A DNA stretch of 45,877 nucleotides, from positions 1-45,877 of the forward strand of contig DYLF01000010.1 of assembly GCA_020722205.1 (NCBI GenBank), given 5' to 3'. The notes below the pieces were generated by a model. The model saw only the letters and a program-made list of their open reading frames with translations, was not told the DNA's origin and ran no database searches. Positions 15,931 through 23,624 of this stretch are shown piece by piece; the stretch's first letter is position 1; the number at the start of each line of letters is the position of its first letter. The position numbers and the translations under genes were made by a program. The stretch is from Desulfobacca acetoxidans (GTDB lineage: Bacteria; Desulfobacterota; Desulfobaccia; Desulfobaccales; 0-14-0-80-60-11).

Positions 15931-16384
15931 TCTGGGGTTTTTCCGGCGCCGCCGGGTGGAGGCGCATCTTGGCACCTGCCCTGTCTGCCGCCAGGAGCTG
16001 GCGGAGTTCACCCAGGTTCTGGAGTTCCTGAAAGCCCACCCCGTGGCCTTACCGACAGAACCATTTTGGGCGGAATTTGGCCGGGAATTGCACCTGAAGT
16101 TGGTTCAAGCCAACCAGACCCCGGCCCGAGGCCGCGCCCAGATCTTCTATTATCTCCTGGCGGGGCCGGTCGTGGTCGGGCTGTTGCTGATGGGTCTCGG
16201 TTATCTGGGCCAGCCCCAGAAACCGGTATTGCCCCAACTGGCACCTGCCGAACAGGTGGTCTATGCCGGCCTGGATGACGGCCTCTGGCAGGACGAAGAA
16301 TTTCCCAGTTGGGACATCAACGCCGTGCTGGCCGACCTATCTGACCAGGAACGGGAAGCGGTCCTAAAAAAAGTAGGTTACTAA
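15875..16384 (+). CDS. Membrane anti-sigma factor with zinc finger (zf-HC2/ZAS)
   Basis: This 169-residue protein carries the ZAS zinc motif C5-x25-H31-x3-C35-x2-C38 in its cytoplasmic N-terminus (EAHLGTCPVC). One transmembrane helix spans about 90-111 (FYYLLAGPVVVGLLLMGLGY), and a short periplasmic tail is rich in acidic residues. Such proteins hold their cognate ECF sigma factor at the membrane and release it on stress. AGAGGACAACC precedes the ATG. The 56-base overlap with the sigma gene implies translational coupling and balanced amounts. Thiol chemistry at the zinc site could make it redox-responsive, as in ZAS relatives; that is family knowledge, not shown here. Confidence 0.9.
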   Translation: MTWRCELIQRWLPEYLDGDLGFFRRRRVEAHLGTCPVCRQELAEFTQVLEFLKAHPVALPTEPFWAEFGRELHLKLVQANQTPARGRAQIFYYLLAGPVVVGLLLMGLGYLGQPQKPVLPQLAPAEQVVYAGLDDGLWQDEEFPSWDINAVLADLSDQEREAVLKKVGY

Positions 16385-16397
16385 CAGAGAAAAACAG

Positions 16398-16910
16398 ATG
16401 TCAAACCTTGCCCTCATGGCCTGCGCCGCTTTTCTCCTGATGGTGACCGGCTCTTTGGCCCAAACCAGTGGGCCGGTCGTCAATCCTTTGGAGCGCTACC
16501 AGGAAAGTCTGAAACAGAGCCAACTGGCCCCGGTTCTCGGGGTGGACCAGGCTACCGTCCATCGCCTCCTCGACATCGACCGACGATATAAAGCCCAAAA
16601 GATGCAAATGCTCCGGGAGATGAAAGACGACCTGCAGCGCCTCCGGCAACTCCTCAACCAACCCAGTCCACCGGAAGAAGAGGTGAGACAGCTCCTGAAC
16701 CTCATGTTCCAGAAGCGCCAGAACACCCTGAATCTGCAACAGCAGCAGCTCCAGGAGGAAATGGCCATTTTGACCCCGGTGCAGCAGGGACGGTATCTCT
16801 TGTTCCTCATCAGCCTGCGGCACCAGATGGCCAATGAAGCCCGAGGCCTGCGAGGCGGCCCCCACGCCCCCGGAGTGCGCGGCATCCCGGTGGTGCAACC
16901 CTCCCGCTGA
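16398..16910 (+). CDS. Spy/CpxP-like periplasmic stress protein
   Basis: This 170-residue protein has a hydrophobic N-terminus (ALMACAAFLLMVTGSLAQ) that acts as a signal peptide with probable cleavage near residue 21. The mature part is helical and rich in Gln, Leu and Arg. It contains an LTxxQ-type motif (ILTPVQQGRYLLFL) typical of the Spy/CpxP/ZraP superfamily of periplasmic chaperones and metal-stress proteins. It starts 13 bases after the anti-sigma gene, so the three genes form an operon. It is either a downstream effector or a periplasmic feedback element for the sigma/anti-sigma pair. No metal-binding His/Cys cluster is obvious. Confidence 0.82.
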   Translation: MSNLALMACAAFLLMVTGSLAQTSGPVVNPLERYQESLKQSQLAPVLGVDQATVHRLLDIDRRYKAQKMQMLREMKDDLQRLRQLLNQPSPPEEEVRQLLNLMFQKRQNTLNLQQQQLQEEMAILTPVQQGRYLLFLISLRHQMANEARGLRGGPHAPGVRGIPVVQPSR

Positions 16911-16958
16911 TTTATGTCAGTATTATTTCTTCATCACAGACCCTCCTCCTAAACCCGT

Positions 16959-16988
16959 GGGGGAGAGTTGACGGCTCAACTCTCCCCC
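16959..16988 (+). terminator. Strong hairpin after the ECF operon
   Basis: GGGGGAGAGTTGA, loop CGGC, TCAACTCTCCCCC: a perfect 13-bp stem 48 bases after the Spy-like gene. There is no following T tract, so it may act as an mRNA 3' stabiliser or bidirectional barrier rather than a classical intrinsic terminator. The remainder of 16911-17211 holds only the tRNA promoter. Confidence 0.5.
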
Positions 16989-17169
16989 GCACAATTGCCC
17001 TGAGCCGGCCCTGATTCCGCGAAAATGGTCGCCCCCGGCTCCCAGCCTGAGCAGCCGCTGATTAATCCCAGTTCGTTTGTTTCCGCTTATCTTTTTTATG
17101 TCTCAACAAAGCAGAGGGTTTTAAGCCGGCAAACCACAATCTCCAGAGAAGGTTTTTCCCGGAAAGCTC

Positions 17170-17199
17170 TTGCCATCCTGTGGCTAATCAAGATAAAAT
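17170..17199 (+). promoter_or_regulatory. Promoter of the tRNA-Leu gene
   Basis: TTGCCA (17170-17175), 18 bases, TAAAAT (17194-17199), placing the start about 6 bases before the mature tRNA 5' end. Confidence 0.55.
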
Positions 17200-17211
17200 T
17201 AAATTGCTTAG

Positions 17212-17299
17212 GCCGGAGTGGTGGAATAGGTAGACGCAGGGGACTCAAAATCCCCCGGGGTACGGCCCTGTGCGAGTTCGAGTCTCGCCTCCGGCACCA
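17212..17299 (+). tRNA. tRNA-Leu (anticodon CAA)
   Basis: The acceptor stem GCCGGAG pairs with CTCCGGC, followed by ACCA, so CCA is encoded. The anticodon loop CTCAAAA gives CAA at positions 34-36, reading UUG. The long variable arm (a class II tRNA, 88 bases in all) and GTTCGAGTC in the T arm fit leucine. The ORF-track protein across it (17025-17303) is spurious. Confidence 0.95.
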
Positions 17300-17312
17300 G
17301 TGATTACAAGGG

Positions 17313-17341
17313 GTCAGCAATTTGCGAGTTGCTGACTTTTT
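17313..17341 (+). terminator. Intrinsic terminator of tRNA-Leu
   Basis: GTCAGCAA (17313-17320), 8-base loop, TTGCTGAC (17329-17336), then TTTTT. It lies 13 bases after the tRNA 3' end. Confidence 0.85.
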
Positions 17342-17667
17342 CCACTTTTCGGTGCCACTTCTCCTAACAGGTAGTTGAAAAAGTGCTGCTAGGGGAGAGC
17401 CTGCTAGGTTCCCATTTGAAAGTCCTGCGGAGAGAAGGCCGGCGTTGATCTTGGCCTTAAGTATGGTGTCCCCCTTAAGCGGATGCGGCTTGGGGACTCT
17501 GAAAGGAATTAGGGGTTGAGCGGGGGATTTGACAAGAAACTAAATATATTATATAAAAAAATTATAATTTGAGAAAGGACCTTTTTACCACTTTTCATTC
17601 TGACTGGCGTTATCTCCGGGGTCATTCTGATTAAGCGTCCGCTTGAGTTGGCGCCACATTTCTCTGC
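17342..17667. other. Intergenic leader before the pseudouridine synthase
   Basis: This region holds the promoter at 17529-17557 and, upstream of it, an imperfect hairpin built on GTCCCC (near 17468) and GGGGAC (near 17494). There is no protein-coding signal. A small RNA between the tRNA terminator and the promoter is possible but nothing positive supports it. Confidence 0.35.
17529..17557 (+). promoter_or_regulatory. Consensus sigma-70 promoter for the pseudouridine synthase gene
   Basis: TTGACA (17529-17534), 17 bases, TATAAA (17552-17557). This is the best sigma-70 match in the window, about 105 bases before the predicted coding start. Confidence 0.75.
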
Positions 17668-18657
17668 TTGACCACTAATCACCTCAATCCTTTGGTTCTC
17701 TTGGTCACTGCCGCAGAAGCCGGCTTGCGCCTGGACCAGTTCCTGGCGGGTCGGTTGGAGTTTTCTCGGGCACGCTTGCAACGCTGGCTAAAAGAAGGGT
17801 TGGTGCTGATCAACAGCGAAGTGCGGCCGGGGAAATACCGAGTGCGTCAGGAAGAGGTGGTCACCCTGACCTTACCTGAACCTGAACCCAGTCTGTTGCT
17901 GCCTGAGCCATTGACCCTGGAGGTCATTTTCGAGGATCGGGATCTCTTATTGATTAACAAACCGCCGGGGCTGGTGGTACATCCTGGGGCCGGCCACCGA
18001 AGTGGCACCCTGCTCAACGCGTTGCTCCACCACTGCCCAGACCTCAAGGAGATGGGCGACATAAGCCGTCCCGGTCTGGTGCACCGTTTGGATAAGGATA
18101 CCAGCGGCATTATGGTGGTGGCCAAAACGGCGTCAGCCCATCACTGTTTGGTGCAACAATTCAAAAACCACCAAGTCAAGAAGAAATATCTGGCTTTGGT
18201 TTGGGGGAGGCTGCCGGCCCGGGCAGGGCAGATTGCCGGAGATATCGGACGCCATCCGCATGAGCGCCAAAAAATGTCAGTGCATGCGCGCCGGGGCAAG
18301 CCGGCCCTGACGTCCTGGCTGGTAGTGCAGGAATTCCCGGGACCGCTGGCGCTGGTGGAACTTCATCCCCAGACTGGGCGTACTCATCAACTGCGGGTAC
18401 ACTTGGCCTCAAAGGGGCATCCGGTAGTGGGGGACGCAACTTACGGCGGGGGCATGACGCGCCTTAGTGCTCAAACCCAACTTCAGCATCTTCGCACTTT
18501 GGTGGGCCGTCAGCTCCTGCATGCCGCCGCCTTGACTTTCAGTCATCCACGGACCGGGGAAACGGTCTCAGGGGAGGCCCCATTAGCGGATGATTTTCAG
18601 AGGGTGGTGGAATATCTGGAGAAGATTAAACCTGCTTTCCAGGCGAGAGGAAATTGA
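17668..18657 (+). CDS. rluD: RluA/RluD-family 23S rRNA pseudouridine synthase
   Basis: This 329-residue enzyme isomerises uridines in ribosomal RNA. The N-terminal S4 RNA-binding domain spans about 15-75 (LRLDQFLAGRLEFSRARLQRW). The catalytic domain has INKPPGLVVHPGAG and HRLDKDTSG with the catalytic aspartate, then HPQTGRTHQLRVHLAS. Length and order match RluD. The start is uncertain: the frame opens after a TGA at 17644 and offers only TTG codons (17668 or shortly after) with no clear ribosome site. The exact target uridines cannot be told from sequence; RluD (helix 69) is the best match. A consensus promoter lies about 105 bases upstream. Confidence 0.9.
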   Translation: MTTNHLNPLVLLVTAAEAGLRLDQFLAGRLEFSRARLQRWLKEGLVLINSEVRPGKYRVRQEEVVTLTLPEPEPSLLLPEPLTLEVIFEDRDLLLINKPPGLVVHPGAGHRSGTLLNALLHHCPDLKEMGDISRPGLVHRLDKDTSGIMVVAKTASAHHCLVQQFKNHQVKKKYLALVWGRLPARAGQIAGDIGRHPHERQKMSVHARRGKPALTSWLVVQEFPGPLALVELHPQTGRTHQLRVHLASKGHPVVGDATYGGGMTRLSAQTQLQHLRTLVGRQLLHAAALTFSHPRTGETVSGEAPLADDFQRVVEYLEKIKPAFQARGN

Positions 18658-19088
18658 AACTATTTTAGGCGCGAGGGTCTTGCCCGGCCAGAAACTTGAA
18701 CCTCTCCCTCAGCCCCACCATGAATTATTTGCCCGAGCCGGGTGAAGGAAATGGTTATTCCCTCCTTTCCTACCACTGAAGCGGCTGATGGCCAGTTAGC
18801 CTTTGGCCAGCTTAAGGGGTGTGAGCCTTTCACTTATAAACTTCTCCAAAACCGACCGTCTATCCCCAATATTCGTGTGCTAAATGTCTCATGTGTATTG
18901 GTAAGATCTTCTTTGCATGTTTATGTTATTGGCAGCTAGGGTAGGAAAACCAGATTTAGGCGAATCGGGGGGAGAGGGAAAAATTGCCACCGCACTTAAG
19001 CTAAAGTGGTGGGAAAAAATTAAGATTGGTAAATCAAGCCGGCGTTCGGCGGCAAAATTATTGCCCGTTTGCCGGCATGTTAAGCAAG
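18658..19088. other. Intergenic region before coaE
   Basis: These roughly 430 bases have no convincing gene. The 65-aa ORF at 18742 lacks family features. At 18987-19012 an imperfect hairpin (CCAC..CACTT with AAGTGGTGG) is followed on the minus strand by CAATTTTTCC, so it looks like a minus-strand terminator although no minus-strand gene lies upstream of it. No strong promoter for coaE was recognised. Confidence 0.35.
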
Positions 19089-19709
19089 ATGCTTAAAGTC
19101 GCCATCACCGGGGGAGCCGGTTCCGGCAAGAGTACCGTGGCCCGCATGTTTCAGGAATTGGGTGCGGTGGTGTTGGACGCCGACGATATCGCCCGACAGG
19201 TAACCGCCCCGGGCCAGCCAGCCTGGGAGGCAATGCAACAGGCTTTCGGACCGGCCTATTTCGAAGAGGACGGCACGATCAACCGGCCGGCCTTGGCTCG
19301 TCGGGTTTTTAAAGACCCTTCGGCCAGGGCCCAACTGGAGGTTATCGTGCACCCGGCGATAAGCAGGGTGATCGCCCGACGTTTGCAAGAACTGGAGGAC
19401 CAGAACGTACCTTTGGTGATGGTGGAAGTGCCGCTGCTCTTTGAAACCGGGCGGTCTTTAGAATACCAGAAAATAATTGTGGTGTATGTGGACTTTCAGG
19501 ACCAGGTGAAGCGGCTTAAAGACCGGGATAGTCGGGAACAAGATGAAATTATAGGAATTTTGGAGGCCCAAATGCCTCTTCGGGATAAGTGCGCCCGGGC
19601 CGACTACGTGGTGGATAATCGGGGGGAGTTGAGCCAGACCAAAAAGCAGATCGAAGGGATTTGGCAGGACCTGAAAAAACTCCTTGACAAAGAAGGGAAA
19701 AAAAGATAG
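19089..19709 (+). CDS. coaE: Dephospho-CoA kinase
   Basis: CoaE phosphorylates dephospho-CoA in the last step of coenzyme A synthesis. The protein begins MLKVAITGGAGSGKSTVARM with a P-loop, followed by VVLDADDIARQV and EVPLLFETG, all family signatures. I chose the ATG at 19089, which gives 206 residues, the usual family length. ATG 19077 is possible. The track start at 19026 is a TTG preceded by unrelated residues. No strong ribosome site decides between them. It lies upstream of rho on the same strand with a 264-base spacer. Confidence 0.93.
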   Translation: MLKVAITGGAGSGKSTVARMFQELGAVVLDADDIARQVTAPGQPAWEAMQQAFGPAYFEEDGTINRPALARRVFKDPSARAQLEVIVHPAISRVIARRLQELEDQNVPLVMVEVPLLFETGRSLEYQKIIVVYVDFQDQVKRLKDRDSREQDEIIGILEAQMPLRDKCARADYVVDNRGELSQTKKQIEGIWQDLKKLLDKEGKKR

Positions 19710-19896
19710 CGTCCGGACAACCTGCCTTTAAGAAATTTCGGTATTGGTCCGAAAAGTTAGCAAGTGAGCAACCCCTTATTATTTCCCCTGGCCTTAAGAA
19801 TCGACTAGCCAACCATTCTGATGGGATCCTGTGTCAGCAGGTATTGAGACGGGGAGTGAGCCAGCCCCCCTTTGCGCGAGAGTGATAACAGCGCTG

Positions 19897-19912
19897 AGAA
19901 CATTATTGTTCT
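19897..19912. promoter_or_regulatory. Palindrome AGAACA-TTAT-TGTTCT in the rho leader
   Basis: A perfect 6-bp inverted repeat about 60 bases before the rho start. It could be an operator or a small leader hairpin. There is no T tract, so it is not a terminator. The rest of 19710-19973 shows no gene. Confidence 0.35.
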
Positions 19913-19973
19913 TGGCCGGATTTAACCTTGTACCGACGCCGATTTGTCTGGTACCGGCAGTGAAGAGGAATAC

Positions 19974-21221
19974 ATGAATCTCTCTGAGTTGAAACACAAA
20001 AAGATTAATGAACTGGCCGCCTTGGCCCGCGACCTGCACGTGGAGGGCGCCAGCGGCCTCAGAAAGCAAGAACTGATCTTTGCTATTCTTCAGGCCCAGG
20101 TGGAAAAGAACGGCGTGATCTCCGGGGGCGGGGTGTTGGAAATTCTGCCGGACGGCTTCGGCTTTTTACGCGCCCCGGATTATAATTATTTACCCGGACC
20201 GGATGATATCTATGTATCGCCATCGCAAATCCGCCGCTTTAACTTGCGCACCGGCGACACCATCAGCGGGCAGATCCGCCCGCCCAAAGAAGGCGAACGC
20301 TACTTTGCGCTGCTCAAAGTGGAGTCGGTCAACTTCGAAGACCCTGCCGTGGCCCGGGATAAGATCCTCTTCGACAACCTAACTCCCCTCTATCCCGACA
20401 AGCGTTTGCGGTTGGAGACGGATGCGGACAACTATTCCGCCCGCGTCATGGACCTGATGACCCCTGTAGGCAAAGGCCAACGTGGCCTCATCGTCGCCGC
20501 TCCCCGCACGGGCAAGACCATGCTGCTCCAAAACCTGGCCAACAGCATCGCCCGCAATCACCCGGAAGTGGTGCTTATCGTCTTGCTCATCGATGAACGT
20601 CCGGAAGAAGTCACTGACATGGAGCGCTCGGTGAAGGCGGAGGTGGTAAGCTCCACCTTTGACGAACCGCCCCAACGGCATATTCAGGTGGCGGAAATGG
20701 TGTTGGAAAAGGCCAAACGCCTGGTGGAGCACAAGCGGGATGTGGTGATTCTGCTGGATTCCATCACCCGGCTGGCCCGGGCCTATAATACCGTGGTGCC
20801 CGCCAGCGGGAAGATTCTCTCCGGCGGCTTGGACGCCAATGCCTTGCAGCGCCCGAAACGGTTTTTCGGCGCGGCCCGCAACATCGAAGAAGGTGGCAGT
20901 CTCACCGTTATCGCCACCGCCCTCATCGACACCGGCAGCCGCATGGACGAGGTCATCTTTGAGGAATTCAAGGGCACCGGCAACATGGAAATTCATCTGG
21001 ACCGCAAGCTGACGGAAAAACGCATCTTTCCGTCCATTGACATCAACCGCTCCGGTACCCGCAAGGAAGAATTGCTGTTGCCACCAGATGATTTGAACCG
21101 CATCTGGATTCTGCGCAAGCTCCTGTCTCCTTTGAGCCCCGTGGACAGCATGGAATTTTTGTTGGAAAAGCTGAAGAGCACCCGCACCAACAGCGACTTT
21201 CTAGCTGCCATGAACCGTTGA
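19974..21221 (+). CDS. rho: Transcription termination factor Rho
   Basis: Rho is a hexameric RNA helicase that ends transcription. The 415-residue product has the N-terminal helix bundle ([19 protein letters not shown]), the cold-shock RNA-binding fold ([20 protein letters not shown]) and the ATPase domain. That domain has Walker [10 protein letters not shown], Walker [11 protein letters not shown], the Q and R loops ([10 protein letters not shown]) and the GTGNMEI segment. I start at 19974 (AGAGGAATAC before ATG), not at 19944, because the extra residues have no family match. No insertion in the N-terminal domain is present. The palindrome upstream may relate to autoregulation. Confidence 0.97.
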   Translation: MNLSELKHKKINELAALARDLHVEGASGLRKQELIFAILQAQVEKNGVISGGGVLEILPDGFGFLRAPDYNYLPGPDDIYVSPSQIRRFNLRTGDTISGQIRPPKEGERYFALLKVESVNFEDPAVARDKILFDNLTPLYPDKRLRLETDADNYSARVMDLMTPVGKGQRGLIVAAPRTGKTMLLQNLANSIARNHPEVVLIVLLIDERPEEVTDMERSVKAEVVSSTFDEPPQRHIQVAEMVLEKAKRLVEHKRDVVILLDSITRLARAYNTVVPASGKILSGGLDANALQRPKRFFGAARNIEEGGSLTVIATALIDTGSRMDEVIFEEFKGTGNMEIHLDRKLTEKRIFPSIDINRSGTRKEELLLPPDDLNRIWILRKLLSPLSPVDSMEFLLEKLKSTRTNSDFLAAMNR

Positions 21222-21283
21222 GCGGATCAAAGGAAAATTCTTCGGCACCGGCGTTCGACGGTTTTTGGGCCGGAGGCCGGCGG

Positions 21284-22306
21284 TCAGAACTGCCTTAGAA
21301 ACCTGAGGTCGTTCTCATAGAACAAACGGATGTCGTCAATGCCGTATTTCAGCATAGCGACGCGTTCCACCCCCAAACCGAAGGCGAAGCCGGTGTAGGT
21401 TTCAGGATCGTAGCCCACCGCTTCAAAGACCGCCGGGTGCACCATGCCGGCCCCCAGAATTTCCAGCCATCCCGTGTTCTTGCAGACCCGGCAGCCTTGG
21501 CCCCGGCAGATGACGCAGGCAATATCGATTTCGGCGCTGGGCTCCGTAAACGGGAAGTAACTGGGCCGGAAACGCAAGCCCACCTCAGGTCCGAACAATT
21601 CGTGGACAAAAACGGTCAACACTCCCTTCAGGTTGGCGAAAGTTACCTGTCGGTCCACCAGCAGACCTTCCACCTGGTGAAACATGGGGGAGTGGGTCAT
21701 GTCTGAATCACGCCGATAGACCTTGCCCGGTGCGATGATGCGCACCGGCGGCCGCCGTTTCTCCATGATGCGGATTTGCATGGGAGAGGTGTGGGTTCGT
21801 AACAGCACCTGGTCATTGAAGTAAAAGGTATCCTGCATGTCCCGAGCCGGGTGGTCCGGGGGGATATTCAAGGCCTCAAAGTTGTAATAGTCCAGTTCCA
21901 CTTCTGGACCTTCCACTGTTTCAAAACCCAGATGCAGGAAGATATTGCAGATTTCTGCGGTGATGCGGTTGAGGGGATGCAACCGGCCCCGAGGGAGACG
22001 ACGCCCCGGCAGGGTAACATCAATCTCGGCGAGGGCCGCCTGACGGGAGACGGCTTCTCTCAGGGCAAAGCCGGCCTCGGTCAGAGCGGTTTCCAAGGAC
22101 TGTTTTCCCCGGTTGGCCAATTCCCCCAACTGGCGGCGATCCTCCGCCGGCAGGTCTTTCAAGCTCCGCAGAATGGCAGTCAGGGAGCCCTTGCGGCCCA
22201 ACAGGGTAACGCGTAGGCGCTCCAGCTCCTCCAGGCTCTGAGCCTGACGGATGTCGGAGAGACCCCGTTGCACAAGTTTTTCGACTTCCCTTGCTTTGGC
22301 GGTCAA
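21284..22306 (-). CDS. pheS: Phenylalanyl-tRNA synthetase alpha subunit
   Basis: PheS is the catalytic subunit of the alpha2-beta2 synthetase. The N-terminal coiled coil ([24 protein letters not shown]) is followed by the class II core: motif 2 [19 protein letters not shown], the [10 protein letters not shown] segment and motif 3 [18 protein letters not shown]. The cysteine cluster [16 protein letters not shown] is typical of bacterial PheS. No ATG is available at the 5' end. The track start is a TTG at 22306 with no clear ribosome site, and the frame is open back to the rplT stop at 22370. It is the last gene of thrS-infC-rpmI-rplT-pheS; pheT is not found before rho. Confidence 0.94.
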   Translation of the reverse strand: MTAKAREVEKLVQRGLSDIRQAQSLEELERLRVTLLGRKGSLTAILRSLKDLPAEDRRQLGELANRGKQSLETALTEAGFALREAVSRQAALAEIDVTLPGRRLPRGRLHPLNRITAEICNIFLHLGFETVEGPEVELDYYNFEALNIPPDHPARDMQDTFYFNDQVLLRTHTSPMQIRIMEKRRPPVRIIAPGKVYRRDSDMTHSPMFHQVEGLLVDRQVTFANLKGVLTVFVHELFGPEVGLRFRPSYFPFTEPSAEIDIACVICRGQGCRVCKNTGWLEILGAGMVHPAVFEAVGYDPETYTGFAFGLGVERVAMLKYGIDDIRLFYENDLRFLRQF

Positions 22307-22369
22307 GGCAGATAAGTCCGGAAATTGGAGGGATTGGCCCCCCGTTGCTCTGGTTAATAAACTCTCTCC

Positions 22370-22720
22370 CTAAGCTGTCCGGGAAAGTTCGGCAATCTGG
22401 GCGAAAGCCCGGGGATCGAAGACGGCTAGGTCGGCCAGGGTTTTGCGGTCCAGGGTGATCCGGGCCTTCTTCAGGCCGCCGATGAACTTGCTGTAAGAGA
22501 GCCCCAAGGGGCGCAGCGCAGAGTTGATCCTCACAATCCACAGGCTTCGGAATTGGCGCTTGCGCACCTTGCGGTCCCGGTAAGCAAAGCACAAGGCCCT
22601 CTCCACGGCCTCCCGGGCCGAACGGTATAGACGGCGCCGGCCGCTACGGTAGCCTTTGGCCATCTTGAGAAATTTCTTGCGGCGGGCGCGTGAGGCGACA
22701 CTCTTTTTAACGCGGGTCAT
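22370..22720 (-). CDS. rplT: 50S ribosomal protein L20
   Basis: L20 is an early-assembly large-subunit protein that also represses its own operon in many bacteria. The 116-residue product shows the signature [37 protein letters not shown] and the conserved [25 protein letters not shown] precedes the ATG. It follows rpmI by 14 bases. Length is as expected (about 117 aa). Confidence 0.97.
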   Translation of the reverse strand: MTRVKKSVASRARRKKFLKMAKGYRSGRRRLYRSAREAVERALCFAYRDRKVRKRQFRSLWIVRINSALRPLGLSYSKFIGGLKKARITLDRKTLADLAVFDPRAFAQIAELSRTA

Positions 22721-22734
22721 GTAAACACCTCAAC

Positions 22735-22932
22735 TCAAAAGTAAGGCAGCAGGCGCTTCAGGCCTCTGACGTCAGCGGGATGGGCAAAATCCGGGAGACG
22801 TTGATGACGCTTCCGTTTCCGGGATTTCCCCGTCAGTAAATGACTGTGACCGGGGCGCTTGCGCTTTAATTTGCCACTGCCTGAGGCCCGGAAACGCTTG
22901 GCCGCCCCCCGATGGGTCTTTAATTTGGGCAT
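22735..22932 (-). CDS. rpmI: 50S ribosomal protein L35
   Basis: The 65-residue L35 has the classical MPKLKTHRGAAKRFRASGSG start and the basic, arginine-rich body (RKRKRHQRLPDF). The start at 22932 has GAGGTTACC before it and gives the normal 65-residue length. The track ORF at 22992 adds an N-terminal stretch without family support. It lies between infC and rplT as in most bacteria. The 151-base spacer before it has no clear promoter. Confidence 0.97.
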   Translation of the reverse strand: MPKLKTHRGAAKRFRASGSGKLKRKRPGHSHLLTGKSRKRKRHQRLPDFAHPADVRGLKRLLPYF

Positions 22933-23083
22933 GGTAACCTCATAAAACCGTGAATCGGGGAAAAAATCATCCTGCGCGCTCAAAATTCCCATATGTCACG
23001 GCTGACAGGAAAAATTAAAAAGTTAAGAGAAAACCCGAATTGGTATTTATAACCAAAAAGAAGGAAACTGAAAACAGAAAACT

Positions 23084-23599
23084 TTATTTGGGGGCCACAA
23101 TAATGTACATGGTGCGGCCTTCCATCTTGGGTCCCTGCTCCACCACTCCCACATCCGCCAAGGCTTCGGCGATCTGTTGCAGGATCCGGTGACCTCTCTC
23201 CGGATAAGCCATCTCCCGGCCCCGAAAGATCATAGTGACCTTGGTCTTGTCGTTTTGTCCTAAGAAACGGCGGATATTTTTAAGTTTGAAAGCCATATCG
23301 TGTTCTTCAATCTTGGGCCGGAGTTTGACCTCTTTGATCTGGATGGTGGTCTGACGACGCCGGGCTTCTTGCTGCTTTTTACTTTGCTGATATTTAAACT
23401 TGCCGTAATCCATCACCCGGCAGACCGGGGGATTGGCTTGTGGTGCCACCTCCACCAGATCCAGGTTGGCTTCCGCGGCGTGGGCCAAGGCCGCTTTGAT
23501 GTTCATAATACCGATCTGGGCCCCATCGGCGCCGATCACCCGCACTTCCGCGGCCTTAATCTGATCGTTGATCCGGATGCGCTGCTTCTGGATGGCCAT
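23084..23599 (-). CDS. infC: Translation initiation factor IF-3
   Basis: IF-3 binds the 30S subunit and checks start codon-anticodon pairing. The 171-residue product contains the N domain (RIRINDQIKAAEVRVIG, DLVEVAPQANPPVCRVMDYGK), a lysine-rich linker, and the C domain (KEVKLRPKIEEHDMAFKLKN, VTMIFRGREMAYPERG). The annotated ATG at 23599 has AAAAGGAG only 3 bases away. The codon two triplets later is ATC, which would sit 9 bases from that site. Because infC uses AUU or other rare starts for autoregulation in several bacteria, an ATC start at 23593 is possible. It lies 25 bases downstream of thrS. Confidence 0.96.
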   Translation of the reverse strand: MAIQKQRIRINDQIKAAEVRVIGADGAQIGIMNIKAALAHAAEANLDLVEVAPQANPPVCRVMDYGKFKYQQSKKQQEARRRQTTIQIKEVKLRPKIEEHDMAFKLKNIRRFLGQNDKTKVTMIFRGREMAYPERGHRILQQIAEALADVGVVEQGPKMEGRTMYIIVAPK

Positions 23600-23624
23600 C
23601 TTCTCCTTTTAGGTTATAAAAATG

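Noticed and set aside
17025-17303. 92-aa ORF and its minus counterpart (17096-17320)
   Set aside because: Both run through the tRNA-Leu gene and have no plausible protein features.
18742-18939. 65-aa ORF between rluD and coaE
   Set aside because: Start lacks a ribosome site, composition is irregular and nothing matches a known domain; kept as intergenic.
20379-20996. 205-aa minus-strand ORF inside rho
   Set aside because: Antisense shadow of a highly conserved gene; histidine/glycine-rich translation typical of reverse-strand reading.
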